Positions 52,560-61,838 are shown, counted from the first letter of the stretch. The stretch is DNA of 64,000 nt from Allocoprococcus sp004560705 (GCF_052065755.1 NZ_JBQHTK010000001.1:1-64000); one strand, 5' to 3'. The notes: generated from the letters alone by a model not told the origin. Made by a program: numbers and translations.

Positions 52560-53633
52560 TTAACGGCAGCTCCTGCGACTCTTCATAACTGCCAGCACTC
52601 CCAACACAGCTGCAAATGCTGCGATCATAACTGCAAACGGAAGTGAATTTACCACAATTCCTGTAATTGCAACATCTTTATATGTGTTGGTAAATGATGC
52701 AGTATTGGTATTCTCACCTACCAGATTGGATGTCTGATTACCAGCAACGGATGTCAGGGAATCCGTTTCCTTGGCCGTTTTGCCATCAACCGTTTTTACT
52801 CCGTTTTCTACTACGGTCACACTCGGTGTATAGCCGTCTTCCGCTCCAACCTCTGTTACCACATATCTGGTTCCGGCCGGCAGATTTTCAAACACCAGGC
52901 TCTCACCGTCATGAAGCTCAAACTCTTTTTCCTCATCAACAACACAAACCACTTCTTCATTACCGATTTTTCCGGTGTACGAAGTCTCTTCTCCAGCTGT
53001 GGCAGATTTAATGAATTTTATTTTAAATGTAAAGTCTTTTGTCTTATCCGCATATGCGCCGACCGTTTCCTTGCTGATCGTAAGCTTCTGATTATTTTTG
53101 ATAAATGTATTGATGAACTCAATACAATCTATTTTCTTACCGTTCTTTTCTGCAGTGATTTTGTCAACAGTAAGTCCGTCATCATCATTGATTACGTATA
53201 CATGTAATTCATAGGAAGCATCTGAGTAGATCATATCTTCATTTTCTGCTTCTTTATAAGTATCTGCTTTTTCTGTCACAGTATACACATACTCTCCTGC
53301 ATGCGGAAATGTTCCAAATACAATATTACTATCCTTTGCGATACTGTATTTTCCGCCTGCCACATCACCCGTCTCATCATCTGATGAATATGTAATATCC
53401 TCTATTGTTGCATCCGGTGCATCTTCGGTCACTTTTGTAATTTCAAATTGAAATCTTGCATTCGGCACACTGACACCTTCTGCAAATTCCAACACTTTTG
53501 TGATTTCTGCCTCCACTTCCGGCACCGTATCCTGTGATTTTCCTTCATCAGCCATTACGGTTCCTCCGCAGGCCATCGTTACTGTCATCACACCTGTAAG
53601 AAGCAATGCTCTTAATCGTTTCATTTTGATCAT
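52560..53633 (-). CDS. Major pilin subunit (isopeptide-domain, sortase substrate)
   Basis: A 357-residue secreted protein. Signal peptide about 1-28 (LLLTGVMTVTMACGGTVMA). Two Spy0128/FctA-like domains follow: about 40-175 (FQFEITKVTEDAPDA to IEFINTF) and about 180-320 (KDFTFKIKFIKSATAGEE to ASFTNTY), each ending in the FxNT(Y/F) strand that usually supplies the isopeptide Asn. The C-terminal signal is AITG (322-325), a hydrophobic helix and KSRRSCR. AGGAGG precedes ATG at 53633. The structured element at 53659-53802 lies in its leader. Identified as the backbone by domain type and position. Confidence 0.85.
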   Translation of the reverse strand: MIKMKRLRALLLTGVMTVTMACGGTVMADEGKSQDTVPEVEAEITKVLEFAEGVSVPNARFQFEITKVTEDAPDATIEDITYSSDDETGDVAGGKYSIAKDSNIVFGTFPHAGEYVYTVTEKADTYKEAENEDMIYSDASYELHVYVINDDDGLTVDKITAEKNGKKIDCIEFINTFIKNNQKLTISKETVGAYADKTKDFTFKIKFIKSATAGEETSYTGKIGNEEVVCVVDEEKEFELHDGESLVFENLPAGTRYVVTEVGAEDGYTPSVTVVENGVKTVDGKTAKETDSLTSVAGNQTSNLVGENTNTASFTNTYKDVAITGIVVNSLPFAVMIAAFAAVLGVLAVMKSRRSCR

Positions 53634-53658
53634 GTCTTTTTCCTCCTCTTTTTTATTT

Positions 53659-53802
53659 GTAACTGTTCAGAGGCAAGCAGATTTGTCAAAAAAGGGCGTT
53701 GAATGCTTGCATTCGTGTACACTTTTTTGCACAAATCTATTTGGCGGATACACCACACTGAGGAAACACGAAGTGTTTTCGAGGTTGGCTCTGAACAGTT
53801 AC
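53659..53802. repeat. 144-bp structured element in the major pilin leader
   Basis: Outer 14-bp perfect inverted repeat GTAACTGTTCAGAG (53659-53672) with 53789-53802. Inside are a hairpin of 53679-53694 with 53722-53738 (one extra base), carrying a smaller GAATGC/GCATTC hairpin (53701-53714), and a second hairpin GGAAACAC/GTGTTTTC (53762-53780). The result is a three-way-junction fold. It fills the gap between the signal peptidase and major pilin genes of one operon. It could be a MITE-like insertion or an RNA processing and stability element. It has no coding capacity. Confidence 0.75.
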
Positions 53803-53841
53803 TTTAATTTTTATATAACCACAGCCATGAAGGGGCTGCGT

Positions 53842-54354
53842 TTATATCCCTCTCTGCCGAATGACCGTCATGACTTTTCCATAGGTCCGCTCAATGGATA
53901 CCGGTCCATAGATTCGGCTGTCCGTCGCATTTTCCCGGTGATCGGCAAGTACAAACACCTCACCTTCCTGCACTGTTAACGGGAATGCGAACCCTTCTGC
54001 ATATGGAAGGGTCTCTGTGTAAATGTCACTTTCCACCTGCAGATATCCGTTGATTGCCATTCCATCTTCCGTAAAATCCACTGTATCTCCTTCAACTGCG
54101 ATTACTCGGCGTATTTCTTTTTTATCATCGTTCTCCAGAACAATGACATCTCCCGCCTGATAGTCTTTCTGAATCCGCCATGTTATGACAAGGTCTCCGT
54201 CCTTAACTGCCGGCTTCATGGAGTTATCACCCGAACGAAAGATTCCGAAAAAGCAGGTAACCATCACCACCACTACCAGGGCCAACAGCCCTATTTTCAC
54301 AAACAGATACCGTACATCCTCCCAAAGCGAAGGTTTCCTGCTCTCCGACTCCAT
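53842..54354 (-). CDS. Type I signal peptidase of the pilus locus, catalytic Lys replaced
   Basis: A 170-residue S26-type signal peptidase with one membrane helix (about 19-39). The Ser motif GDNSMKPAVKDGD (Ser45) is present. In the second motif the usual KRVxGxPGD reads RRVIAVEGD, with Arg82 at the position of the catalytic Lys. A C-terminal box VFVLADHRENATDSRIYGP matches GDNRxxSxDSRxxG loosely. Pilus-linked SipA proteins of streptococci also lack normal catalytic residues and act as pilus assembly factors. The start overlaps the adhesin stop (TGATG), so translation is coupled. Confidence 0.85.
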   Translation of the reverse strand: MESESRKPSLWEDVRYLFVKIGLLALVVVVMVTCFFGIFRSGDNSMKPAVKDGDLVITWRIQKDYQAGDVIVLENDDKKEIRRVIAVEGDTVDFTEDGMAINGYLQVESDIYTETLPYAEGFAFPLTVQEGEVFVLADHRENATDSRIYGPVSIERTYGKVMTVIRQRGI

Positions 54355-56564
54355 CAGCTTCTTCTCCTTCTGCGAAGGGTCAACGCACAGATTCCTTCAA
54401 CAAACGCAAGTCCTGCTATTCCGGAGACCAAAATCGAACCACCCTGAGTTTCCACGATACCGGTCACCGGGACCGCATCTTTTTGATTGACCACTTCTAC
54501 AAGTGCGTCTTTATCCAGAGTGCCCGATGCCTCTTCTGTCCAGTCGCCATTATAAGAAACACTATATCCTGCTGCTCCCTCATCTGATTCTTCTACCGTA
54601 AATGTTCCTCCCAGAGGAAGCTGCTTCAAGGTGATCTGCTGACCGTGTTTTAATTCGATTGCCGCTGTTCCGTTTGTAAAAGTGAGCAAGCCATCCTGTA
54701 CTGCCGTATTGGCATCCTTGACATCCGTTTTCTGTCCTCCGATATAAGAGAACGTTCCATTTACCTCTTTTCCGTTTTTATCTTTGATCTGTATGACCAT
54801 GGTAAACGCTTTCGTCTTATCTCCCATTTTCCCGGTTACTTCTTTATTTATAACAAGATCCGGAAGTCTGGTATTTGTGACAATGAACCCATTCTTTTCA
54901 TCTCCTTCGACCCTGCTCTCAAATCCGGTCACATCGGTTTCTTTGACCGTGTATGTATGGCCCTTTGCCACATTACAGAAGGATCCTTTCCATTCTTCCT
55001 GCCCGGTTAATGTTACCGTCCGATACGCATCTGTTCCGTCATCCTGATAGAGATTCACGGTCACTTCCTGAGGCAGTACATCTTCTTCGGAAACATTTTC
55101 CCATTTCTTTTCAACCGGAATGGTAAGCGCACTTACCTGAATGACCGGCTTTTCCACATACGAGGCACAGGAAACAGCTGCATCATCACTCTTTCCAAAT
55201 GTATAAATCAGAGTCGGCCCGTTTTCTCCTTCCGCATTCGAATAGAATCCATCTTTTCCGGAGCTTGTATCATTTCCCGGTGCGTCACTTCTCGCGCTTC
55301 CGACCGCATTATATCCCATGTCTGCATAGGTATCATATGCAAGCTGTGTCGGCTTCACATCGAAACTGACCGAATAGGTATAATCCTGGTCGAGTACATA
55401 TCCTTCCCGGAAAACGGCTGTTACTTTTTTCGTTTCCGACTGGTAAGAAACATGGATCAGATCACTCACAGAAATATATTCTCCTCCGAACTCCACTTCC
55501 GTTACTTCACTGCCATTTTTATCTGTCACTTTGATTACCGGCTGAAATGGATCCTCCGCTTCTACATACACACTCAGCGTATCTTCAATCGTAACATTAC
55601 GGCAGGTATATTCCGTAATATCTGAAATGATTGATTGAAACGCGCTCACCAGGCCATCGGCATTTGCCGCAGAATAATACGCTTTCTTTTCTGCTCCCGG
55701 TTTATCTTTCAGTGTATTCAGGAAACTGGACGAACTGTCTGTTGAGATACCGATCGAGTAAAATCCGGACAGTCCGGACAATTGGGCTGCCTGTTGATAA
55801 GCCGCTTCCGCATTCTCCCCATTTGAGTCAGCATTCCCTTCTCCTACCGTTAAGCCGCTTTCATTGTAACGGAATGTGGGCAGGCCATCGGATAGGAAAA
55901 TCACGATTTTCTGCGCATCCTCTCTTGCATATTCCAATACTTCCTCTCCGGTGAGAAGTCCTGCCTGACAGTTCGTTCCTCCATCTGCTTCGATCGCGTT
56001 GACATTTACATTTACCACATTTTGATCCGTTGTCCAATCATTCGGTATAATGGATACTGCATCATTATATGCAGCATCTTTTTCATATTTGCTGCCCTTC
56101 TTTCCACTATAGGCAACAACCGCCATCCGTGCATCGATCTCATCATTCCCAAGAATTGCCTGAGACAGACCCTTCGTACCTGTCACAACCTCCTGCAATT
56201 TTTCCATCCTTGTAGGTGCGCTGTTTCCACTTCCGTATTTTTCATCCATACTTCCGGATCGATCCACAATCAGAAGTACATCCAGTTTCGGTGTCACTTT
56301 CTCAGAATCATACATTCCCTTTACATTAAGTGTCAGAGTGTAGCTGTCATCACCGTTATATCGGATAAACTTATGATGTTCCGGGGATGAATCCTGCGTT
56401 TCTCCAGATAATTGTTGTCCTGATGTCACCTCTTTTTCTTTCGCAGCTTCCTGTCCGTCAGCATGTACCGATGCCGACGGGATCCCACTTCCCATAAGAA
56501 ACGCCAACAGCACGGCTGCTGCTCTCGCCAGTACGGAATGTGTACGGGTTCTTCCATTACCCAT
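54354..56564 (-). CDS. Pilus tip adhesin with VWA and Cna_B domains
   Basis: A 736-residue secreted protein. Signal peptide about 1-36. A von Willebrand A domain follows (about 92-330) with the MIDAS motif VDRSGSMDE at 100-108 and GGTNCQAGL. After an Ig-like middle region come a Cna_B-type domain (about 500-590; PVEKKWENVSEEDVLPQEV, YTVKETDVTGFESRV) and a Spy0128-like domain (about 595-695; INKEVTGKMGDKTKAFT, GTFTVEESDEGAAGYSV). The sorting signal VPVTG (698-702) precedes a hydrophobic helix and RRRRR. AGGAGG precedes ATG at 56564. Likely the tip subunit binding host or matrix ligands. Confidence 0.9.
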   Translation of the reverse strand: MGNGRTRTHSVLARAAAVLLAFLMGSGIPSASVHADGQEAAKEKEVTSGQQLSGETQDSSPEHHKFIRYNGDDSYTLTLNVKGMYDSEKVTPKLDVLLIVDRSGSMDEKYGSGNSAPTRMEKLQEVVTGTKGLSQAILGNDEIDARMAVVAYSGKKGSKYEKDAAYNDAVSIIPNDWTTDQNVVNVNVNAIEADGGTNCQAGLLTGEEVLEYAREDAQKIVIFLSDGLPTFRYNESGLTVGEGNADSNGENAEAAYQQAAQLSGLSGFYSIGISTDSSSSFLNTLKDKPGAEKKAYYSAANADGLVSAFQSIISDITEYTCRNVTIEDTLSVYVEAEDPFQPVIKVTDKNGSEVTEVEFGGEYISVSDLIHVSYQSETKKVTAVFREGYVLDQDYTYSVSFDVKPTQLAYDTYADMGYNAVGSARSDAPGNDTSSGKDGFYSNAEGENGPTLIYTFGKSDDAAVSCASYVEKPVIQVSALTIPVEKKWENVSEEDVLPQEVTVNLYQDDGTDAYRTVTLTGQEEWKGSFCNVAKGHTYTVKETDVTGFESRVEGDEKNGFIVTNTRLPDLVINKEVTGKMGDKTKAFTMVIQIKDKNGKEVNGTFSYIGGQKTDVKDANTAVQDGLLTFTNGTAAIELKHGQQITLKQLPLGGTFTVEESDEGAAGYSVSYNGDWTEEASGTLDKDALVEVVNQKDAVPVTGIVETQGGSILVSGIAGLAFVEGICALTLRRRRRS

Positions 56565-56713
56565 TTTCTGATCCTCCTTTTGCCACTTACATTGAAACCT
56601 TTTGTTTCTCCACCGCAGAAGATTTTCCTGCAGTGATTATCCATATCTGAAATATATTCTTTCAATACAAAAAATATGACAACAAATTTTTATTTATCGG
56701 CATACGAAAAGAA

Positions 56714-56753
56714 ATAAAAAACAGGAAAGTAACTCCAAAAAGTAACTTTCCTG
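56714..56753 (-). terminator. Terminator of the aspS-gatCAB operon
   Basis: Minus strand: CAGGAAAGTTACT pairs with AGTTACTTTCCTG (two internal T-T mismatches) and is followed by TTTTTTATT. Confidence 0.85.
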
Positions 56754-56787
56754 CTCTTTCTTGTTCTAAAATATGAATTTATGTCCC

Positions 56788-58221
56788 TTATTTCAGCATA
56801 TCCCGAAGCATCTGATTCACCATTCCCGGATTCGCTTTTCCCTTCATGGCTTTCATGATCTGACCGACAAGTGCCCCCAGTGCCTTTTCTTTTCCACCCT
56901 TGTAATCCTCTACTGCTTTTGGGTTCGCTGCAATTACCTGCGCTGCAATTTCCCGAAGTGCACCTTCATCGTTCACCGTTTTTAATCCGTTCTCTTCTAC
57001 ATATTTTTCCGGATCGACATCTTCGGCAAATACTTTTTCAAATACTTCTTTTGCCACAGAACTATTAATCGTTCCGGCATCTGCAAGGTTGATGAGTTTC
57101 GCCAGATTCTCCGGTGAAAAACGGATATCTGCCGGTTCCTGTCCGTTTTCATTCAGAAGACGCATGGTCTCAACCATAAGCCAGTTGGATACTTTCTTCG
57201 GTTTTCCGCAGATCGCGGTTGTTGCCTCGAAGATATCCGCCATTTTTTTACTTCCGGTAATGATCTCGGCATCATACTGCGGAATATCATATTCTCTCTT
57301 ATAACGCTCCAGTTTTTCTGTACGCAGTTCCGGCTGACGAGCTTTCACATTTTCGATCCACTCATCACTGATCACGATCGGCACCAGATCCGGTTCCGGG
57401 AAATAGCGGTAATCCTGCGCATCTTCTTTGGATCGCATTGCATAAGAATATTCTTTATTGTCATCCCATCTTCTGGTTTCCTGAATCACTTTCTTGCCTT
57501 CTTCCAGAAGTTCGATCTGTCTTGCACGCTCGCCTTCAATCGCACGACTGATTGCTTTGAAGGAATTCAGGTTCTTCATCTCGGTTCGGGTTCCGAATTC
57601 TTTTGATCCGACTTCACGAACCGATAAGTTTACATCAGCTCTCATGGAACCTTCCTGAAGCTTGCAGTCCGATGCCCCCAGATACTGGCAGATCATTCTC
57701 AGCTTCTCCAGATAGGCAATGACTTCTTCTGCTGAACGCATATCCGGCTCTGATACGATTTCGATCAGCGGCACACCGCTTCGATTATAATCCACAAGAG
57801 AACAATCCTCCCATTCATCATGGATCAGTTTTCCGGCATCTTCTTCCATATGCATTTCATGAATGCGGACTTTTTTCTTCGTATCGCCCACTTCAATTTC
57901 TACATATCCATCTCTTGCGATCGGGAGATAGAGCTGCGAAATCTGATAATTCTGCGGATTATCCGGATAGAAATAATTCTTCCGGTCAAATTTGCAGACC
58001 TGCGTGATCTTACAGTTTGCCGCAAGGCCGACCGCCATCGCATATTCAACGACCTGTCTGTTCAGTACCGGAAGTGCCCCCGGCATACCGGTGCAGACCG
58101 GACATGTATGGGTATTCGGCGCTCCTCCGAACTCCGTACTGCAGGAACAGAAGATTTTTGTTTTTGTCGCTAATTCTACATGGACCTCAAGTCCGATCAC
58201 TGTCTCATATTGTTTTGACAT
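56788..58221 (-). CDS. gatB: Asp/Glu-tRNA amidotransferase subunit B
   Basis: tRNA-binding and kinase subunit of GatCAB, which turns Asp-tRNAAsn (and Glu-tRNAGln) into the amide form. The 477-residue protein begins YETVIGLEVHVELATKTKIF with the Cys set CSCSTEFG and CPVCTGMPGALP. DYNRSGVPLIEIVSEPD and the C-terminal YqeY-like tail (KALGALVGQIMKAMKGKANP) are present. AAAGGAGG precedes ATG at 58221, directly adjacent to the gatA stop. Last gene of the T-box operon. Confidence 0.96.
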   Translation of the reverse strand: MSKQYETVIGLEVHVELATKTKIFCSCSTEFGGAPNTHTCPVCTGMPGALPVLNRQVVEYAMAVGLAANCKITQVCKFDRKNYFYPDNPQNYQISQLYLPIARDGYVEIEVGDTKKKVRIHEMHMEEDAGKLIHDEWEDCSLVDYNRSGVPLIEIVSEPDMRSAEEVIAYLEKLRMICQYLGASDCKLQEGSMRADVNLSVREVGSKEFGTRTEMKNLNSFKAISRAIEGERARQIELLEEGKKVIQETRRWDDNKEYSYAMRSKEDAQDYRYFPEPDLVPIVISDEWIENVKARQPELRTEKLERYKREYDIPQYDAEIITGSKKMADIFEATTAICGKPKKVSNWLMVETMRLLNENGQEPADIRFSPENLAKLINLADAGTINSSVAKEVFEKVFAEDVDPEKYVEENGLKTVNDEGALREIAAQVIAANPKAVEDYKGGKEKALGALVGQIMKAMKGKANPGMVNQMLRDMLK

Positions 58222-59712
58222 TTACGCTTCCTCCTTTCCTGCGGTCTGTGTTTTATCATAATCAGAAATCCATTTCTTTTGAGTCAGACATTCATACGTA
58301 TACGCCGCACGGAATAGTTTTTTCTCCTGGAAACAGTCCCCGATCAGCTGCATCCCTACCGGAAGTCCTTTGGAATCACGTCCCACCGGAATACTGATCC
58401 CCGGAAGTCCTGCAAGGTTGACCGAAATTGTGTAAATATCTCCCAGATACATCTTAAGTGGATCGCTAAGAGACGATCCCAGTTTCGGAGCCGTAGTCGG
58501 AGCTGCCGGTGCAAGGATCATATCATATTTGGTAAATGCCTGATCAAAGGCCTTTTTAATCAGTGCTTTTGTTTTTAGTGCTTTCAAATAGTAGGCGTCA
58601 TAATATCCGGAGCTTAATACGAAAGACCCCAGCATGATACGGCGCTTTACCTCCGGTCCAAACCCTTCAGACCGGGTTTTTTTATACATTCCATGAAGCT
58701 CCTCATAGTCTGCCGTTCTGTATCCGTATTTTACACCGTCAAATCGCGCAAGATTGGAGCTTGCTTCCGCAGAAGCGATGACATAATAAGCCGGAATTGC
58801 ATATTTTACAAGCCCCAGATCAAATCGTTCCACACTGGCACCGGCTTCCTCCAGCACTTTCGCAGCTTCCAGAATCGGTTCTGCCACTTCCGGATCCAGT
58901 CCTTCACCGAAATAATCCTGTGGGATACCGATTCTCATCCCTTTTACATCATTTACCAGTGCACTGGTGAAATCCGTATCTGTTCTTTCCATAGAAGTAC
59001 TGTCTTTCACATCATGCGATGCGATCGTCTCCAGAATGGCTGCACAGTCACTTACGTCTCTTGCGATCGGTCCGATCTGATCCAGAGAGGAACCGTAAGC
59101 AATGAGTCCATAACGAGAAACCGTTCCGTATGTCGGCTTAATTCCCACAACTCCGCAATAAGAACTTGGCTGACGGATCGAGCCGCCGGTATCAGATCCC
59201 AGTGCATAGGGAACCTCCATCGCCGCTACTGCCGCACAGGAACCACCGGAAGATCCTCCCGGGACATGTTCCAGATTCCATGGATTCTTCGTCTCACCAT
59301 AATAGGAAGTTTCCGTTGTACTTCCCATGGCAAATTCATCCATGTTGGTCTTTCCGATGATGACTGCCCCCGCCTTCTCCAGATTCAGAACCGCCTCTGC
59401 CGTATAGGTAGGATTGAAATTCTCCAGGATTCTGGAACTGCATGTGGTAAGCATTCCTTTCGTACACATATTGTCCTTGATTGCCACCGGGACTCCTGCA
59501 AGCGGTCCGGTGTAAGTCCCGTCCTCGATTCCTCTCTGAACCTCTTCCGCTCGATTAAATGCTTTTTCTCTATCTATTGTCACAAAACTATTTACTTTAT
59601 CTTCAACTTTATCAATCTGTTTCAGACACGCTTCTACCGCTTCTTTCACAGTGATCTCTTTCGCTTTTATTTTTCTTCCAAGCTCAAGTGCTGTCATACT
59701 CAAGATATCCAT
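58222..59712 (-). CDS. gatA: Asp/Glu-tRNA amidotransferase subunit A
   Basis: Glutaminase subunit providing ammonia to GatB. The 496-residue protein is an amidase-signature enzyme with the Lys-cisSer-Ser triad: AIKDNMCTKG (Lys), PGGSSGGSCAAVAA (cis-Ser) and ALGSDTGGSIRQPSSYCG (nucleophile Ser). AGGAGG precedes ATG at 59712, 13 nt after gatC. Confidence 0.97.
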   Translation of the reverse strand: MDILSMTALELGRKIKAKEITVKEAVEACLKQIDKVEDKVNSFVTIDREKAFNRAEEVQRGIEDGTYTGPLAGVPVAIKDNMCTKGMLTTCSSRILENFNPTYTAEAVLNLEKAGAVIIGKTNMDEFAMGSTTETSYYGETKNPWNLEHVPGGSSGGSCAAVAAMEVPYALGSDTGGSIRQPSSYCGVVGIKPTYGTVSRYGLIAYGSSLDQIGPIARDVSDCAAILETIASHDVKDSTSMERTDTDFTSALVNDVKGMRIGIPQDYFGEGLDPEVAEPILEAAKVLEEAGASVERFDLGLVKYAIPAYYVIASAEASSNLARFDGVKYGYRTADYEELHGMYKKTRSEGFGPEVKRRIMLGSFVLSSGYYDAYYLKALKTKALIKKAFDQAFTKYDMILAPAAPTTAPKLGSSLSDPLKMYLGDIYTISVNLAGLPGISIPVGRDSKGLPVGMQLIGDCFQEKKLFRAAYTYECLTQKKWISDYDKTQTAGKEEA

Positions 59713-59725
59713 TTACGTTCTCCTC

Positions 59726-60019
59726 CTATGCAAATGTTTTCGGTACTTTGTAGCTCTGCTCTTTCTGCTGCGGTGCATTTGACAGCATGGCCTCATGGTC
59801 GTCTCCGTTTTCCACCGTATCTTCACGGAACACATTATGGATCGGGAATACATGGGACATCGGCTCGATCCCCTCGGTATCCAGTTCATTTAAAGTATCT
59901 ATATAATCCAGCATTGTTTCCATGTCGGATTTAGCCTGCTCTTTTTCTTCTTCGGAAAGCTCCAGCTTCGCCAGAATTCCAACATATTCGATTGTCTCGT
60001 CGGAAATTTTGTTTGCCAT
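59726..60019 (-). CDS. gatC: Asp/Glu-tRNA amidotransferase subunit C
   Basis: A 97-residue chaperone-like subunit stabilising GatA-GatB. Family motifs: VGILAKLELSEEEKEQ near the N-terminus and NELDTEGIEPMSHVFP, ending in VPKTFA. GGAG lies 9 nt before ATG at 60019; a six-codon extension has no ribosome site. Between aspS and gatA. Confidence 0.94.
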   Translation of the reverse strand: MANKISDETIEYVGILAKLELSEEEKEQAKSDMETMLDYIDTLNELDTEGIEPMSHVFPIHNVFREDTVENGDDHEAMLSNAPQQKEQSYKVPKTFA

Positions 60020-60097
60020 TTTCTGATTCTCCTTCACTTATTAAATTCTGATTTTATATCATTTTAGAAGCGTATCTTGTAGCCACACGTTCTTCCG

Positions 60098-61429
60098 TTA
60101 AGGCGTAAGTCTGCTCAAATCTCTCGGGAAGAGTGTGGTTTCCCTGACATTATCCTCTCCCAGAAGCTGCATAGTCAAACGTTCCATTCCAATACCAAGT
60201 CCTCCATGCGGTGGCATGCCGTGTTTAAAAGTATCCAGATATGTCTCCAGCCCCTCCTCGGTCATTCCACGTTTTTCCAGTTTTGCAAGAAGCATATCAT
60301 AATCATGGATTCTCTGTCCTCCTGTCGTAATCTCAAGACCACGGAACAGGAGATCGAAGCTGAGCGTAAATCTCTCATCTTCCGGATCGTCCATCGCATA
60401 AAACGGGCGCTTCTTGGACGGATAATAGGTAACAAAAACAAAATCACTTCCCCATTCTTCTTTTGCATACTGTCCGATCAAATGCTCTTCCTCCGGCTCC
60501 AGATCGAACGGATTGCGGATACGGCGGTTATATTTTTCAGAGACAAGCTGCTTGACCTCATCGAAACGTACAGCCGGAATCTGATCTACATTCGGAAGTT
60601 CCACTCCCAGAATCTTCAGTTCCTTTGCATATTCTTTTTCCAGAAGCTTCATCGTATACTGAAGGAAACCTGTTTCCATTGCCATGATATCCTCAAAGCT
60701 GTCAATATACCCCATCTCAAAGTCCAAACTGGTGTATTCATTCAAATGCCGCTTCGTATTGTGCTTCTCCGCTCGGAATACCGGTCCGGTTTCAAATACC
60801 CGGTCAAATACACCGACCATCATCTGTTTATAGAGCTGTGGGCTCTGCTCCAGAACTGCCGGTCTGTGGAAATAATCCAACCGGAACAAGTTCGAACCTC
60901 CCTCTGCTCCTTTTGCTCCGATCTTCGGAGTATGAATTTCGGTAAACCCTTGTTTATACAAAAATTCGCGGAAACCTCTTACGATTCCTTCCTGTATTTT
61001 AAATTTTGCCCGCTCTCTTACATTTCTCAGTGAAATAGAACGATAATTCAGCTTTGCCTCCAGAGATGTATTCAGTTTCCATTTGGAAACCTGAAGTGGT
61101 AACGGCTCTTTGGGTGTACTCAGAATACGAATCTCTTCCATCTTAAGTTCTACACCATTCGGTGCCTTCTCGGATGCCTGAAGCGTTCCGGTCACTTCCA
61201 CTGTAGCTGCTTCACGGATTTCTTTTAAATCAAAATCAGAACTTCCCTCCTCATAGACACATTGAAGAAGCCCGTCTCTTTTTCTCAATACAACGAATGC
61301 AACGGTTCCCATATCACGTACCGTATGAACTGCGCCATTTACACGAACCTTTTTCCCCAGCATATCTTCTTCCAGAAGCTGTCCGAACTCCAGTGTTTCT
61401 TTTTCTTTTACACCTGTCATAAATTCCAT
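60098..61429 (-). CDS. aspS: Archaeal-type aspartyl-tRNA synthetase, probably non-discriminating
   Basis: Class II synthetase of 443 residues, much shorter than bacterial AspRS (about 590) and without the GAD insertion. N-terminal OB fold (KVRVNGAVHTVRDMG). Motif 2: FRAEKHNTKRHLNEYTSLDFEM. Motif 3: GGLGIGMERLTMQLLG. This archaeal-like AspRS2 type charges both tRNAAsp and tRNAAsn; its operon with gatCAB supports making Asp-tRNAAsn for amidation. AGGAGG precedes ATG at 61429. Expression is controlled by the T-box leader upstream. Confidence 0.92.
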   Translation of the reverse strand: MEFMTGVKEKETLEFGQLLEEDMLGKKVRVNGAVHTVRDMGTVAFVVLRKRDGLLQCVYEEGSSDFDLKEIREAATVEVTGTLQASEKAPNGVELKMEEIRILSTPKEPLPLQVSKWKLNTSLEAKLNYRSISLRNVRERAKFKIQEGIVRGFREFLYKQGFTEIHTPKIGAKGAEGGSNLFRLDYFHRPAVLEQSPQLYKQMMVGVFDRVFETGPVFRAEKHNTKRHLNEYTSLDFEMGYIDSFEDIMAMETGFLQYTMKLLEKEYAKELKILGVELPNVDQIPAVRFDEVKQLVSEKYNRRIRNPFDLEPEEEHLIGQYAKEEWGSDFVFVTYYPSKKRPFYAMDDPEDERFTLSFDLLFRGLEITTGGQRIHDYDMLLAKLEKRGMTEEGLETYLDTFKHGMPPHGGLGIGMERLTMQLLGEDNVRETTLFPRDLSRLTP

Positions 61430-61502
61430 GGTTTAAATCCTCCTCAATCACTTTTCTTGCCGTCCTGGCGATATTCCGGATCCTTTTTCCTGATTTTGCA
61501 TA

Positions 61503-61803
61503 TAAAAAGTCCCGGAATACAATGTATTCCGGGACGGATATCCATATCCGCGGTACCACCCGCATTAACTTCCCTCCTTGGAAGCCCAACTTCATGTGCG
61601 TAACGTGCACTTACGTACTGACTTACTGAAATTCTTTTTATATGAAGCCTTTTCTCCATTCACTGATCATTCCGCATTCAGCCAGTCTGCTCCGGAGTGT
61701 TCCCTTCGCCTCATTCCTCAAACAGCGCTCTCAGTCGGTGACGCCGTATTCCTGTCAAGTTCCAGAAGCAAGAGTCTCTTTCATCGCATTGCAAAATAAA
61801 TTT
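61503..61803 (-). promoter_or_regulatory. T-box riboswitch of the aspS-gatCAB operon
   Basis: On the minus strand the leader has the T-box core GGGTGGTACCGCG (61549-61561), the conserved antiterminator bulge pairing with the tRNA CCA end. A 12-bp terminator stem follows at 61509-61535 with a T-run at 61503-61508. Stem I is in the first part of the leader. The GGGAACACTCC segment (GAAC at 61699-61702) is my candidate specifier loop, containing AAC (Asn) and overlapping GAA (Glu). Low charged tRNA would allow readthrough. The specifier assignment is by eye. Confidence 0.9.
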
Positions 61804-61809
61804 TTTCAA

Positions 61810-61838
61810 ATAATATCACAATCATTTCCATTTTTCAA
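61810..61838 (-). promoter_or_regulatory. Promoter of the T-box operon
   Basis: Minus strand: TTGAAA (61833-61838), 17-bp spacer, TATTAT (61810-61815). Transcription would start near 61803, at the T-box leader. Confidence 0.75.

Noticed and set aside
58693..59934. Plus-strand open frame opposite gatA and gatC
   Set aside because: Antisense shadow of strongly conserved genes.
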